The position numbers were made by a program, and so were the translations under genes. Positions 9,628-21,465 of a stretch of 64,000 nucleotides of DNA are shown piece after piece. How positions within the stretch are numbered: the stretch's first letter is position 1; each line of letters begins with the position of its first letter. This DNA is from Alitibacter langaaensis DSM 22999 (GTDB lineage Bacteria > Pseudomonadota > Gammaproteobacteria > Enterobacterales > Pasteurellaceae). Under the pieces are notes generated by a model, which saw only the letters and a list, made by a program, of their open reading frames with translations, was not told where the DNA came from and made no database searches. The DNA is taken from the NCBI RefSeq assembly GCF_003096995.1, contig NZ_QENU01000004.1, positions 62,001 to 126,000 on the forward strand. Reading direction: 5' to 3'.

Positions 9628-11076
9628 ATGATCATTTTCAATAATGGCAAATACAAATCCTTACATGCCGCCACTCAAGGCGAACTCGATGCGCTTGAAA
9701 GTGCGGTCAAAAAAGATCAAGATTTTCGACCGCACTTTCATCTCACCACGCCAACAGGTTTACTCAATGATCCTAATGGTTTAATTTTCGATGGGGAGAA
9801 ATTTCATGTGTTTTATCAATGGTTTCCATTCGATGCCATTCATGGAATGAAACACTGGAAACATTATACTACCAAAGATTTTATCCATTATGAAAGCGCC
9901 CAAGATCTGATCCCTGATGAACATTTTGAGAGCCACGGTTGTTATTCTGGCGGGGCGTTATTGGTTGAGGATAAAATCGCGTGTTTTTATACAGGCAACA
10001 CGCGCCGAGCTAGCGACAACCAACGCATTCCATTCCAAAATTTAGCCATTTTCGACAAAGCTGGGCAGCTTATCAGCAAACGCCCATTATTAGAGAATGC
10101 GCCCACAGGTTATAGCGAACATTTCCGCGATCCCAAACCTTATTACAGCAAAGACGGAAAAATCCGTTTTGTGTGTGGTGCGCAGCGTGAAAATTTCACC
10201 GGAACGGCTGTGATTTTTGAAATGGCAAATTTAAATGATACGCCACGCATAATCGGCGAGCTCGCCATTCCTGCTTTTGATAATCACGGCGTATTTATGT
10301 GGGAATGCCCTGATTTACTCAACATTGGCGGCAAAGATGTTTTTATTTGGTCGCCGCAAGGCAAACAACGCGAGGCGCATCAGTTCCAAAATAATTATCA
10401 CGCCACCTATGCGGTTGGCGAATTAGATCACCAAACATTCAACGCTGAGCAGATTGCCGAGCTTGATCAAGGTTTTGATTTCTATGCACCGCAAACCATT
10501 GCCAATGTTGCAGATCGAACCATTTTATTGGCTTGGATCGGCTTACCTGATTTAACCTACCCTACTGACGAATTCAAATGGCATTCTATGCTCACTTTGC
10601 CGCGCGAATTGCGTTTAGTGCAAAACAAACTCTATCAACAACCTGTTCAAGAAATTTATCAAAATTTGACCGCACTTCAAACCATTCAGCTTGAAGAACA
10701 GGTTGAGATCGCGCATTTAGATACTTCCTATATCAAATTTAACGCAAACAACGCCGCCTTTCATTTAGCGTTTTTCCACAATGAACAAGGAGAAAAACTC
10801 ACCCTTTCCTATGATGGAAAACTGCTGTACTTAGATCGTAGCCACACAGCGCAAACAGTTTGGATGCAAAAGTTTGGCAGGCAGCGTTATTGTGAAATTG
10901 AAAATCTGGAACAAGTAGAAATATTTTTTGATCGCTCGGTGTGTGAAATTTTCCTCAATGGTGGGGAAAAAGCGATGACCTCGCGCTTTTTTATTCGCCA
11001 GCGAAAAAATATTGTTAAAACTGACCGCACTTTGCAGTTAGAAATTGCACAACCAAAGGCAATTGAAATCAAATAA
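9628..11076 (+). CDS. scrB: Sucrose-6-phosphate hydrolase (GH32)
   Basis: Cytoplasmic glycoside hydrolase family 32 enzyme that splits sucrose 6-phosphate, made by a PTS, into glucose 6-phosphate and fructose. Family motifs are all present: the nucleophile region LLNDPNGLIFDG (about residue 49), FRDPKPYY, and the acid/base ECPDL (about 231). The 482 residues fit the family. The ATG at 9628 is chosen because AGGTG lies at the right distance; a GTG at 9619 would add three residues. An inverted USS pair lies inside the gene (9698-9738). No scrA permease or scrR regulator is in the window, and the neighbouring fructokinase is a remnant. Activity on other beta-fructosides is possible. Confidence 0.88.
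   Translation: MIIFNNGKYKSLHAATQGELDALESAVKKDQDFRPHFHLTTPTGLLNDPNGLIFDGEKFHVFYQWFPFDAIHGMKHWKHYTTKDFIHYESAQDLIPDEHFESHGCYSGGALLVEDKIACFYTGNTRRASDNQRIPFQNLAIFDKAGQLISKRPLLENAPTGYSEHFRDPKPYYSKDGKIRFVCGAQRENFTGTAVIFEMANLNDTPRIIGELAIPAFDNHGVFMWECPDLLNIGGKDVFIWSPQGKQREAHQFQNNYHATYAVGELDHQTFNAEQIAELDQGFDFYAPQTIANVADRTILLAWIGLPDLTYPTDEFKWHSMLTLPRELRLVQNKLYQQPVQEIYQNLTALQTIQLEEQVEIAHLDTSYIKFNANNAAFHLAFFHNEQGEKLTLSYDGKLLYLDRSHTAQTVWMQKFGRQRYCEIENLEQVEIFFDRSVCEIFLNGGEKAMTSRFFIRQRKNIVKTDRTLQLEIAQPKAIEIK
9698..9738. repeat. Inverted USS pair inside scrB
   Basis: AAAGTGCGGTC and GACCGCACTTT lie in codons 24-37 of scrB, separated by about 19 bases. They encode part of the N-terminal region before the GH32 catalytic domain. 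Confidence 0.85.
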
Positions 11077-11136
11077 AACGCCTTTAACGTTGAGTTATCG
11101 TGCAAAAACGAGTAAAGTATTGAAGATTATTGTTAA

Positions 11137-12453
<1,317 letters not shown>

Positions 12454-12474
12454 TATTGTAAGCTCTCCCAATTA

Positions 12475-12507
12475 AAAAGCCCACAAATTGTGGGCTTTGT
12501 TTTTTCA
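12475..12507. terminator. Bidirectional terminator between purA and nagA
   Basis: AAAGCCCACAA and its complement GTGGGCTTT form a tight hairpin followed by TGTTTTTT on the plus strand and preceded by an A run that serves the minus strand, stopping purA and the convergent nag genes. Confidence 0.85.
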
Positions 12508-12533
12508 ACTATTTTCTGAGCTCTTTTAATCTG

Positions 12534-13676
12534 CTAATTTAACTGCCAGTTGCCATTAACCGCGGTGCCAATCACGTTAAAATCATGGCTAAACACGGTT
12601 AAATTAGCAATTTTGCCCACTCCAATAGAGCCTAATTTGTCATCAACGCCAATAGCTCGGGCTGGATACAAATTACACATACGCAAGGTTTCATCAAGCG
12701 GAATGCCCACAAACTTCACGGCATTTTTCACGCTTTCTATCATGGTAATTGCTGAACCGCCAAGCGTACCATTGGCATCAAAACATTTACCATCACGCAC
12801 ATAAACCGTTTTGTCCACAAAGGTAAATTGCTCAATCGATGCGCCCGCTGCGGCAGTGGCATCCGTCACAATACAAAGTTTTTCCCCTTTGCAACGTTTG
12901 GCAATTTTAATGTTGCCAAATTCTACATGCAATCCATCGACAATAATGCCTGCGTAAATATTGTCTGAATCTAATACAGCCCCCACCAAGCCCATCTCGC
13001 GACCACTGCTCACAGGCGACATCGCATTATGAAGATGAGTGGCGAAACTAACGCCATTGGCGATGGCTTGTTTGGCAACATCATAAGAGGCATTAGAATG
13101 CCCAACCGAAACAATCATGCCCGCATTAACAAAATCCGCCGCATATTGCATTGTTGGATTTTCTGCCGCAATGGTTAGTTTGGTGATCACATCGGCATTC
13201 TCACATAAAAAAGCTTTCATTTCTGGGGTGATTTCACGGATATATTCCGCACGATGAACGCCTTTTTTCTCCAAGCTCAAATAAGGCCCCTCCAAATGCA
13301 GCCCCAAAGCCTGATTTTGGTGTTTAGCCAAATAATCTCTCATCATTTTGACCGCACTTTTCATGCCTTCATCGCTATCGGTAATGAAAGTCGGTAAATA
13401 GCTTGTCGTGCCGGAACGTAAATTAGTGGCTTGCATGATTTCCAAGGTTTCGACTGTCGGCTGTTCATTCACCATCACGCCACCGCATCCATTAAGTTGT
13501 AAATCAATAAAGCCTGCCGTGAGATTATGCCCTTGTAAATCAATTCGTTGAATGTCCTCTGCCAAGTTCTCTTCTGGAATTACCGCAGAAATCTTGTCAT
13601 TTTCCACCACCACTGCATAGCCATAAAGCACATCATAATTGCTGTAAATTACCGCATTCGTTAACGCATATTTCAT
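12534..13676 (-). CDS. nagA: N-acetylglucosamine-6-phosphate deacetylase
   Basis: Removes acetate from GlcNAc-6-P to give glucosamine 6-phosphate in the cytoplasm. The 380-residue protein has the amidohydrolase metal and active-site motifs HLEGPYLS (about 132), VGHSNAS (about 195), ATHLHNAMSP (about 213) and VTDATAA (about 270). The frame opens seven codons earlier, but MKYALTN matches the family start and has an AAGGA site, so 13676 is used. It follows nagB by 63 bases on the same strand, so the two serve GlcNAc or sialic-acid catabolism together. Confidence 0.94.
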   Translation of the reverse strand: MKYALTNAVIYSNYDVLYGYAVVVENDKISAVIPEENLAEDIQRIDLQGHNLTAGFIDLQLNGCGGVMVNEQPTVETLEIMQATNLRSGTTSYLPTFITDSDEGMKSAVKMMRDYLAKHQNQALGLHLEGPYLSLEKKGVHRAEYIREITPEMKAFLCENADVITKLTIAAENPTMQYAADFVNAGMIVSVGHSNASYDVAKQAIANGVSFATHLHNAMSPVSSGREMGLVGAVLDSDNIYAGIIVDGLHVEFGNIKIAKRCKGEKLCIVTDATAAAGASIEQFTFVDKTVYVRDGKCFDANGTLGGSAITMIESVKNAVKFVGIPLDETLRMCNLYPARAIGVDDKLGSIGVGKIANLTVFSHDFNVIGTAVNGNWQLN

Positions 13677-13739
13677 CTTATTTTTCCTTGCTTTCAATTT
13701 GAAAAGGACGCTTTACGCGTCCCTATATCACTACAAACA

Positions 13740-14543
13740 TCACACCACAGAATGAATCGCTCTGCGTTCTAATTCAGTAAAATATTTTACCGTTTTCACT
13801 TTCAATTCTTGGGTGGCTGGCTCATCACAAACCAAAATATAATGGCGATGTTGTTGCAATGCGGAAATAGTCCAAAAATGATTAATCGAATTTTCCACGC
13901 CAGCTTGCACAGCCAAGGCTTTCTGATGCCCTGTAGCCAAAATCATCACCTCTTCTGCATCTAACAATGTCGCCACACCAATTGTCAACGCATATTTCGG
14001 CACTTGATTCACATCGTTATTAAAGAAACGTGAATTGGCAATTAAGGTATCTGTTGTCAACGTTTTAATGCGGGTGCGAGAACTCAAAGAAGATGCGGGC
14101 TCATTAAATGCAATATGTCCATCATTGCCCACACCGCCCATAAATAAATTAATTTTACCGTAGGATTTTATCTTTTCTTCATAACGGCGACATTCTTCAT
14201 CATGATCTTCTGTATTGCCATTTAAAATATTGATATTTTTTTCTTGTATATCAACATGATTGAAGAAATTTTTATACATAAAACTATGATAACTTTCAGG
14301 ATGTTCTTGCGGCAAGCCCACATATTCATCCATATTAAATGTCACCACATTTTTAAAACTCACTTCTCCCGCTTGATAGAGTTTGATCAACTCTTTATAG
14401 GTTTTTAACGGTGTCCCCCCCGTAGGCAAACCAAGCACAAACGGACGCTCCTCTGTGGGTTTAAATTGATTGATACGATCAACAATATGGCGTGCAGACC
14501 ACTTTGCCACTTGTTCATCAGTTTGTAATGGAATTAAACGCAT
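13740..14543 (-). CDS. nagB: Glucosamine-6-phosphate deaminase
   Basis: Isomerises and deaminates glucosamine 6-phosphate to fructose 6-phosphate plus ammonia. At 267 residues it is the size of E. coli NagB (266). Family motifs: LGLPTGGTP near residue 38, the catalytic NMDEYVGL (about 70-77) and [14 protein letters not shown] (about 136-149). Start has an AGGAGG site. First gene of the nagB-nagA pair. In H. influenzae this pathway also handles sialic acid; no nan genes are visible here. Confidence 0.95.
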   Translation of the reverse strand: MRLIPLQTDEQVAKWSARHIVDRINQFKPTEERPFVLGLPTGGTPLKTYKELIKLYQAGEVSFKNVVTFNMDEYVGLPQEHPESYHSFMYKNFFNHVDIQEKNINILNGNTEDHDEECRRYEEKIKSYGKINLFMGGVGNDGHIAFNEPASSLSSRTRIKTLTTDTLIANSRFFNNDVNQVPKYALTIGVATLLDAEEVMILATGHQKALAVQAGVENSINHFWTISALQQHRHYILVCDEPATQELKVKTVKYFTELERRAIHSVV

Positions 14544-14569
14544 AATAACCTCCTAAAATTCGTGAAATT

Positions 14570-14608
14570 TTGACCGCACTTTTGGGATGAGAATCAAAGT
14601 GCGGTCAC
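14570..14608 (-). terminator. USS-based terminator after metG
   Basis: Inverted USS TGACCGCACTTT (14571-14582) and AAAGTGCGGTCA (14596-14607) form a 12-bp stem with a 13-base loop. On the minus strand it is followed by AAAATTT. It separates metG from nagB. Confidence 0.75.
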
Positions 14609-14632
14609 TTATTAATAAATTTAGATGATAGA

Positions 14633-16690
14633 TTACATCACTCGGCTGCCAGCTTTGGCGCCGGTGTCCACATCAAGCAAGAATAGATCTGCGCCGCCTG
14701 TGCCAGCAGATAGAATCATGCCTTCTGAAACGCCGAATTTCATTTTGCGTGGAGCAAGGTTGGCGACCACAATCACTTGGCGGCCGACAAGCTCTTCAGG
14801 TTTATTGTAGGCGGCTTTAATCCCTGAAAGCACTTGGCGTTGTTCAAAGCCTAGATCAAGTTGGAATTTTAATAATTTGTTACTTTCAGGCACTGCCTCG
14901 CAACTTAACACCGTTGCCACCCGCAAATCAATTTTGGCGAAATCATCAATGGTAATTTCCGCTTCAACAGGTTCAAAATCGCCAGAAAGTGCGGTCAATT
15001 TTTCGCTTGTTTTTTGCGCTTTTGTCGCGGTATTCACGGCGGCATTTTCAGCTTTAGAAGCTTCGATCATCGCTTCAATTTGTTTCATATCGATTCGGCT
15101 AAACAATGCTTTGAACGGGGCAATATTATGCGCAAGTAACGGCTGGCTTAAATTTTGCCAAGTCAGTTCTGTTTGTAAAAATGCTTCTGAACGCTCGGCT
15201 AATTTTGGTAAAACAGGTTTTAAATAGCCCATTAATACGCGGAATAACTGGATGCCCATTGAGCAAACCGCTTGCAACTCGGCATCACGCCCTTCTTGTT
15301 TTGCGATCACCCAAGGTGCTTTGTCATCTACATATTTGTTGGCTTTGTCGGTTAACGCCATAATTTCACGGATGGCTTTGCCAAATTCACGATTTTCATA
15401 GTAAGCCGCGATCACATCGGATTGGGCGATAAATTCATTGAATAGTGCTTCATCTTCTAATTTATCGGCTAATTTCCCTTCAAAACGTTTTTGAATGAAA
15501 CCTGCATTACGCGATGCCAAATTCACTAATTTATTCACTAAATCCGTATTAACACGCTGCACAAAGTCATCTAAATTGAGGTCTAAATCATCAATTCGGC
15601 TGCTCAATTTTGCGGCATAATAATAGCGTAAACACTCTGGATCTAAATGTTTTAAATAGGTGGCGGCTTGAATAAAGGTGCCACGCGATTTAGACATTTT
15701 CTCGCCATTTACCGTGACATAACCGTGGACGAAAATATTCGTTGGTTTACGGAAATTCGCGCCTTCCAACATCGCTGGCCAAAATAGGCTGTGGAAATAC
15801 ATAATATCTTTACCGATGAAATGGTAAAGTTCTGCTTGGCTGTCTTTGTTCCAAAAACTTTCAAAATTTAGACCGCACTTTTTGCAAAGATTTTTAAAAG
15901 ATGCCATATAGCCAATCGGCGCATCTAACCACACATAGAAATATTTGTTTTCGGTACCTGGAATTTTGAACCCGAAATAAGGCGCATCACGAGAAATATC
16001 CCATTGTTGTAAACCACTGTCGAACCATTCTTGCATTTTGTTCGCCACTTCAGATTGCAATGCGCCTGAACGATTCCATTCTTTCAACATTGCTTCAAAA
16101 CTCGGCAAATCAAAGAAGAAATGTTCACTTTCTTTCACCACAGGCGTTGCACCAGACACCGCCGAACGCGGATTAATTAATTCTGTTGGGCTATATGTGG
16201 CAGAACAAACTTCGCAGTTATCGCCATACTGATCTTCCGCTTTACATTTCGGGCAAGTGCCTTTCACAAAACGATCTGGCAAAAACATGGATTTTTCAGG
16301 ATCGAATAACTGAGAAATTGTGCGGCTTTTTATAAAACCATTTTCTTTTAATCTTGTATAAATTAATTCAGATAATTCGCGATTCTCCTCACTATGTGTG
16401 GAATGATAATTATCAAAACTAATGTTGAACCCGCAAAAATCTGCGTAATGGCTTTGTTGCACATCGGCGATCAATTGCTCGGGGCTAATGCCCATTTGAT
16501 CAGCTTTTAACATAATTGGCGTGCCGTGTGCATCATCTGCACAAACAAAGTGAATGTCATTGCCACGCATACGTTGAAAACGCACCCAAATATCCGCTTG
16601 AATATGCTCAAGCATATGCCCTAAATGGATCGGGCCGTTGGCATAAGGTAACGCACAGGTAACAAGGATTTGACGGTTTTGTTTTGACAT
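14633..16690 (-). CDS. metG: Methionyl-tRNA synthetase
   Basis: Class I synthetase charging both initiator and elongator tRNA-Met. The 685-residue chain has the HIGH-type motif in [11 protein letters not shown] (residues 14-24), a zinc knuckle with CPKC and CEVC pairs (about 145-161), KMSKS (about 335) and a C-terminal EMAP-like tRNA-binding domain ending in [12 protein letters not shown], as in E. coli (677). It is divergent from mrp, an arrangement also seen in E. coli. Confidence 0.96.
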   Translation of the reverse strand: MSKQNRQILVTCALPYANGPIHLGHMLEHIQADIWVRFQRMRGNDIHFVCADDAHGTPIMLKADQMGISPEQLIADVQQSHYADFCGFNISFDNYHSTHSEENRELSELIYTRLKENGFIKSRTISQLFDPEKSMFLPDRFVKGTCPKCKAEDQYGDNCEVCSATYSPTELINPRSAVSGATPVVKESEHFFFDLPSFEAMLKEWNRSGALQSEVANKMQEWFDSGLQQWDISRDAPYFGFKIPGTENKYFYVWLDAPIGYMASFKNLCKKCGLNFESFWNKDSQAELYHFIGKDIMYFHSLFWPAMLEGANFRKPTNIFVHGYVTVNGEKMSKSRGTFIQAATYLKHLDPECLRYYYAAKLSSRIDDLDLNLDDFVQRVNTDLVNKLVNLASRNAGFIQKRFEGKLADKLEDEALFNEFIAQSDVIAAYYENREFGKAIREIMALTDKANKYVDDKAPWVIAKQEGRDAELQAVCSMGIQLFRVLMGYLKPVLPKLAERSEAFLQTELTWQNLSQPLLAHNIAPFKALFSRIDMKQIEAMIEASKAENAAVNTATKAQKTSEKLTALSGDFEPVEAEITIDDFAKIDLRVATVLSCEAVPESNKLLKFQLDLGFEQRQVLSGIKAAYNKPEELVGRQVIVVANLAPRKMKFGVSEGMILSAGTGGADLFLLDVDTGAKAGSRVM

Positions 16691-16845
16691 ATTTCTTCTG
16701 CTCTATGATTCGTGAAAATTAGCCACAATTTTACCCGAATTGCGGTATTTTTTCCAGCCGAACCAGATTTTACTTAACAGATGATAAGCTTCGTGATTAA
16801 ATAGCCGAGAATTTTACTCTACTGTTTTACAATTTAGGAATCATT

Positions 16846-17958
16846 ATGGCAATTCAATTTTCAGCGAATCTGAATGCTGAACAACAAACGCAACTTGAAC
16901 AAGTGTTCAAAAACTTCCAACACCCTAGCCTACAACAGGATTTGCTTGCATTAAGTGCGGTCAAAAAAATCGAAAAAGGTGGGGAAACCTTACGCATTGA
17001 ATTACAAATGCCCTTTGCTTGGAATACGGCATTTGAACAATTAAAAGCGGAAGTTTCTCCGAATTTACTCACTATTGCAGCAGCGAGTGAAATTAAATGG
17101 ATGCTCAACTACCAAATCGCCACGCTAAAACGTGCCAATAGCCACCCAGCGGTAAAAGGGGTGAAAAATATCATTGCGATTACCTCAGGCAAAGGCGGCG
17201 TGGGTAAATCCACAACCAGCGTTAATCTAGCTTTGGCTTTGCAAGCACAAGGTGCGAAAGTGGGATTATTGGATGCGGATATTTATGGCCCTTCGATCCC
17301 ACATATGTTAGGCGCAGAAAATCAACGTCCAACTTCGCCAGATAATCAACATATTGAGCCGATTGTTGCTCACGGATTACAAACCAATTCCATTGGTTAT
17401 TTAATGGAAGCGGATAATGCCACAATTTGGCGTGGACCAATGGCGAGCAGCGCGCTCAATCAGCTATTAAATGAAACGCTTTGGACAGAACTCGATTATT
17501 TAGTGATCGATATGCCGCCAGGCACTGGGGATATTCAGCTAACCTTATCCCAACAAATTCCCGTCACTGGGGCTGTGGTCGTCACTACGCCGCAAGATAT
17601 TGCGTTGCTAGATGCTATTAAAGGGATTGCGATGTTCCAACGTGTGTCCGTTCCCGTGTTAGGCATTATCGAAAATATGTCTATGCATATTTGTTCAAAC
17701 TGCGGCCATCATGAGTCAATTTTCGGCACAGGTGGCGCACAAAAAATTGCAGAAAAATATCAAACTAAAGTGCTTGGTCAACTGCCATTACATATTTGCT
17801 TGCGTGAAGATCTGGACAAAGGCTTGCCTACGGTTGTATCCAACTCAAATGAAGAAATTCGTCAGGCTTACTTGCAATTAGCCGAAAAAGTATCAAGCGA
17901 ACTCTATTGGCAAGGTTCAGTGATCCCCGCTGAAATTATGTTCCGCGAAGTGAAATAA
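16846..17958 (+). CDS. mrp: Iron-sulfur cluster carrier protein Mrp/ApbC
   Basis: P-loop ATPase of the Mrp/NBP35 family that carries and transfers Fe-S clusters in the cytoplasm. The 370-residue protein has an N-terminal MIP18/DUF59 domain (about 1-85), a deviant Walker A SGKGGVGKST (about 114-123) and the C-terminal CSNC cluster-binding motif (about 284-287). The size equals E. coli Mrp (369). A USS core overlaps codons 33-37. No genes follow it for 225 bases. Confidence 0.93.
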   Translation: MAIQFSANLNAEQQTQLEQVFKNFQHPSLQQDLLALSAVKKIEKGGETLRIELQMPFAWNTAFEQLKAEVSPNLLTIAAASEIKWMLNYQIATLKRANSHPAVKGVKNIIAITSGKGGVGKSTTSVNLALALQAQGAKVGLLDADIYGPSIPHMLGAENQRPTSPDNQHIEPIVAHGLQTNSIGYLMEADNATIWRGPMASSALNQLLNETLWTELDYLVIDMPPGTGDIQLTLSQQIPVTGAVVVTTPQDIALLDAIKGIAMFQRVSVPVLGIIENMSMHICSNCGHHESIFGTGGAQKIAEKYQTKVLGQLPLHICLREDLDKGLPTVVSNSNEEIRQAYLQLAEKVSSELYWQGSVIPAEIMFREVK

Positions 17959-18134
17959 TTTTAACCACTCATTGCAAAGCACGCTATTTGGTTTTATCAG
18001 CATTAGGCTATTCAGCATTAGGTTTCAGCATTGTAACCGCGCTATTAGAATAGCGATTGCATTAAAATAACAACGGCATAGCCATAATCAACAAAATAGC
18101 AATATTCGCTTGATTTAAGGTTATCAAATAGCAT

Positions 18135-18169
18135 AAAAAAGGTCTGACCGAAGTCAGACCTTTGTTTTT
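18135..18169. terminator. Bidirectional terminator between mrp and rne
   Basis: AAAGGTCTGAC and GTCAGACCTTT form a strong stem with a CGAA loop; T runs lie on both sides, so it can end rne from the right and any read-through from mrp. The 225-base gap otherwise holds a short hydrophobic open stretch, described under findings. Confidence 0.85.
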
Positions 18170-18183
18170 AGATGAATAATAAA

Positions 18184-21054
18184 TTACTGCGCTTCCGCTC
18201 TTGTTGGCTCGCTAAACACATGGCTCACCGCTGAGTGATGACCCGCAGCACCTTTTCCATGGAAATAATAACGGCTTTCGTGCCATTCCACAATTTCAAA
18301 TAGCGCATTCATTTCATCACTAGCTTTCGCTAACGTCATTTCAGCTTTAGTATGTTGCACCGCTGAAATTGTACCTAACTGCCCTTCAAATTGATAAGTA
18401 CGTTGAAAAGTGCGGTCAATTTTCTCATTATTTTCCACAATCACAGCGGTTTCTTCCGCTTGTTGCTCAAGAATACGTTGTTCTTCGTTCAAACGTTCAA
18501 GTGATTCTTGCACACGTTTTTCAACGGCTTCATTCGCAGGTTGAGTAACAAAGCCCAATGGCTGAGCATTTGATGAAACAGGTTCAACAATTGCAGAGGC
18601 TGGCATATTCACTGCCACTTCATCACCTTGTTGACTCTGCTGTTCAAGCAATTCATCCACAGATAAGAATTTGCTTTCTTTCACTTTTTGCGCAGCCGTC
18701 AAATCAATCCATACTTTACCGCTTGCAAGCTCTGGCGAGGCAACCGCAGCAAATAATGGCATTGGCGAAACCACATCATTACGGCGACGGCGTTGATTGT
18801 TAGCACGCAAATGACGAGGCGAACGGCGATTGTTATTATTGCGCTCACGACGGTTAGCTTGTGGCATTTCTTCCGAAGCTAAAACTGGGCTAAATTCGAC
18901 CGCACTTTCTGCTGACGCAGAACTGATTTCAGTTTGTTGCTCATCAAATTGTGCCACATTAGATTGCTCAATATTCGTGCTAGCTGCTTCATCCGCCACA
19001 CGCACACGTTTACGCAAATCACGGCGTTCGCGACGTTGACGGGTCGGCGCTTTTTGTTCTTCCACCGCATCAACATTACTTTCCGCAGCGACGGTTTCAG
19101 TTACGTTCTCCGTTAAAGTTTCATCCACAAAATTAGCTTTACGCATATTGCGACGCTGATTGCGATCATTTTGGTTGCGTGATGGTCGAGTTTCTGTTTT
19201 TTCTTGCGAATTTTCATCTGCGCCTTTGTTATTGCGCTCACCGCGTGAACGGCGGTTATTGCGGCGCTCATTATTACGGCGATTATTGCGTGAATGACGT
19301 CCTGCCGCTGGCTTAATCTCTTCTTTCACTTCTGTCGCAAATAAACCTTTAATCGCTGCAACAATACGTGCAAGCAAAGATGGTTTTGCTTCGACTTTAC
19401 GTTCAATCACCGGCGCTGCTTCAGAAATCGTCATGGATAACGCAGCCGTTTCAGCCACTGTTTCTGCGCTTACCGCGGCAGTTTCTGGCTGTGGACGTGT
19501 TGTCCAAGAATCATCAGAAATGTTGAAATCATCATTATTTTCATGCAATTTAGCCAAGTTATAGCTCAATACATCGGCATCTTCGCCATCACGCAAGCGG
19601 AACACGCTGAAATGCGGAGTTTCCATTGCTTCGCTTGGCGCAACAACGACATCCACATTATGGCGTTTTTCAATGCTACTAATGGCTTTACGTTTTTCAT
19701 TTAATAAATAAGAGGCAATTTGAACCGGTACAATACATTGCACTTGTTTGGTATTTTCTTTTAATGCTTCTTCTTCGATTAAACGTAAAATTGAAAGTGA
19801 TAGGCTTTCATTATCACGCACTTTACCCGTACCTTGACAGCGTGGGCAAACATGGCTTGACGCTTCCCCTAAAGACGGGCTTAAACGTTGGCGGCTCATT
19901 TCTAACAAACCAAAGCGTGAAATACGGCTAATTTGAATGCGCGCACGATCTTGACGCACAGCATCACGAATGCGGTTTTCCACTTCACGTTGGTGGCGCA
20001 CTGGGGTCATGTCAATAAAATCGATAACGATCAACCCACCTAAATCACGCAAGCGTAATTGACGTGCGATCTCATCCGCGGCTTCAAGGTTAGTATTTAA
20101 CGCCGTTTCTTCAATATCACCGCCACGAGTTGAACGCGCTGAGTTAATATCAATGGCTGTCAACGCTTCAGTTACATCAATAACAATTGAACCACCAGAA
20201 GGCAAACGAACTTCACGTTGGAATGCAGATTCAATTTGCGATTCGATTTGATAATGGCTGAATAGCGGTACTTCGCCTTGATAAAGCTTAATGCGATTAA
20301 TAAAATCAGGACGCACAAGTTTAATGTGCGCTTTCGCTTTTTCATAGATTTTCGGGCTATCGACCAAAATTTCGCCAATATCTCGGCGCAAATAATCACG
20401 GATAGCACGGACAATCACATCACTTTCTTGGTGAATAAGGAATGGCGCAGGACGACTTTCTGAAACCTGTTTAATCGCTTCCCAATGATGTAATAGAACT
20501 TTTAAATCCCATTGCAATTCTTCTGGCGATTTACCCACACCAGCGGTTCGTACAATTAAGCCCACGCCTTCAGGCACATCTAATGAACTTAATGCTTCTT
20601 TTAATTCCAAGCGTTCATCGCCTTCAATGCGGCGAGAAATGCCACCAGCACGCGGATTATTTGGCATAATCACCAAATAACTGCCTGCTAATGAAACAAA
20701 AGTCGTTAGCGCCGCACCTTTATTGCCACGCTCTTCTTTATTCACTTGAACAATTACTTCTTGTCCTTCTTTGATCACATCTTTGATGTTTGGGCGACCG
20801 TTATAAACATAATCAGCTGGAAAATATTCACGCGCAATTTCTTTTAATGGCAAGAAACCGTGGCGCTCTGCACCGTAATCGACAAAAGCCGCTTCAAGAC
20901 TTTGTTCAACACGGGTAATTCTTCCTTTGTAAATGTTTGCTTTTTTCTGCTCGTGACCTGGACTTTCAATATCCAAATCAAATAGGCGTTGCCCATCAAC
21001 CAGCGCAACGCGCAACTCTTCTTTTTGAGTTGCATTGATTAACATTCTTTTCAT
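18184..21054 (-). CDS. rne: Ribonuclease E
   Basis: Endoribonuclease that starts decay of most mRNAs, matures rRNA and tRNA, and scaffolds the degradosome at the inner membrane. The 956-residue protein starts [10 protein letters not shown], has the S1 domain (about 35-120), the 5' sensor/RNase H-like region, the DNase I-like catalytic domain with DIDINSAR..., and the Zn-link CPRCQGTGK near residue 402. The C-terminal half is low complexity and rich in Arg, Asn and Glu, including RRNNRR-type RNA-binding stretches, and ends in a conserved Pasteurellaceae segment ([12 protein letters not shown]). A leader of about 290 bases precedes it. Confidence 0.96.
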   Translation of the reverse strand: MKRMLINATQKEELRVALVDGQRLFDLDIESPGHEQKKANIYKGRITRVEQSLEAAFVDYGAERHGFLPLKEIAREYFPADYVYNGRPNIKDVIKEGQEVIVQVNKEERGNKGAALTTFVSLAGSYLVIMPNNPRAGGISRRIEGDERLELKEALSSLDVPEGVGLIVRTAGVGKSPEELQWDLKVLLHHWEAIKQVSESRPAPFLIHQESDVIVRAIRDYLRRDIGEILVDSPKIYEKAKAHIKLVRPDFINRIKLYQGEVPLFSHYQIESQIESAFQREVRLPSGGSIVIDVTEALTAIDINSARSTRGGDIEETALNTNLEAADEIARQLRLRDLGGLIVIDFIDMTPVRHQREVENRIRDAVRQDRARIQISRISRFGLLEMSRQRLSPSLGEASSHVCPRCQGTGKVRDNESLSLSILRLIEEEALKENTKQVQCIVPVQIASYLLNEKRKAISSIEKRHNVDVVVAPSEAMETPHFSVFRLRDGEDADVLSYNLAKLHENNDDFNISDDSWTTRPQPETAAVSAETVAETAALSMTISEAAPVIERKVEAKPSLLARIVAAIKGLFATEVKEEIKPAAGRHSRNNRRNNERRNNRRSRGERNNKGADENSQEKTETRPSRNQNDRNQRRNMRKANFVDETLTENVTETVAAESNVDAVEEQKAPTRQRRERRDLRKRVRVADEAASTNIEQSNVAQFDEQQTEISSASAESAVEFSPVLASEEMPQANRRERNNNNRRSPRHLRANNQRRRRNDVVSPMPLFAAVASPELASGKVWIDLTAAQKVKESKFLSVDELLEQQSQQGDEVAVNMPASAIVEPVSSNAQPLGFVTQPANEAVEKRVQESLERLNEEQRILEQQAEETAVIVENNEKIDRTFQRTYQFEGQLGTISAVQHTKAEMTLAKASDEMNALFEIVEWHESRYYFHGKGAAGHHSAVSHVFSEPTRAEAQ

Positions 21055-21353
21055 GTGTAAAAAATTCTCTGTTATTTTTATATTAAAATTATCTCAAATT
21101 TAACCGCACTTGAGCTGTTCTCAATTCCAATCGACCTCGTGTTTGTCGCTATAGCTCGTCATCTCGACGATCAACTAGCTGGGTGCATTGATTGGAAATC
21201 GTTCTCAAAGCCTATGCTTATTCACGATAATGCCGGAAATTTGGTCGTATTTTCGTTAAAAATGAACGTCTTATGTCTAAACTGCATCCACTCAAAAATT
21301 AACGAAATTAATGATTTTCTGACCGCACTTTTGGCTCGCAAAAAATCTTTGCT

Positions 21354-21382
21354 ATTATGGGCGAAAAGGGTTGCTTTAGCAA
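21354..21382 (-). promoter_or_regulatory. Predicted rne promoter
   Basis: On the minus strand TTGCTA (21377-21382) and CATAAT (21354-21359) are spaced by 17 bases. Transcription from here would give rne a leader of about 290 bases (start near 21347, ATG at 21054), which includes a TCGTC/GACGA hairpin at 21156-21170 and a USS. The long leader parallels the autoregulatory rne leader of E. coli. The 411-base gap between rne and rluC is mostly this leader. Confidence 0.55.
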
Positions 21383-21465
21383 GGCATTTCACTGATTTTC
21401 GCCAATTCAAATTAGGCTAAATCTATGCTAGAATCCCTCCCAATTTTTACTTAAAAATCACATTT

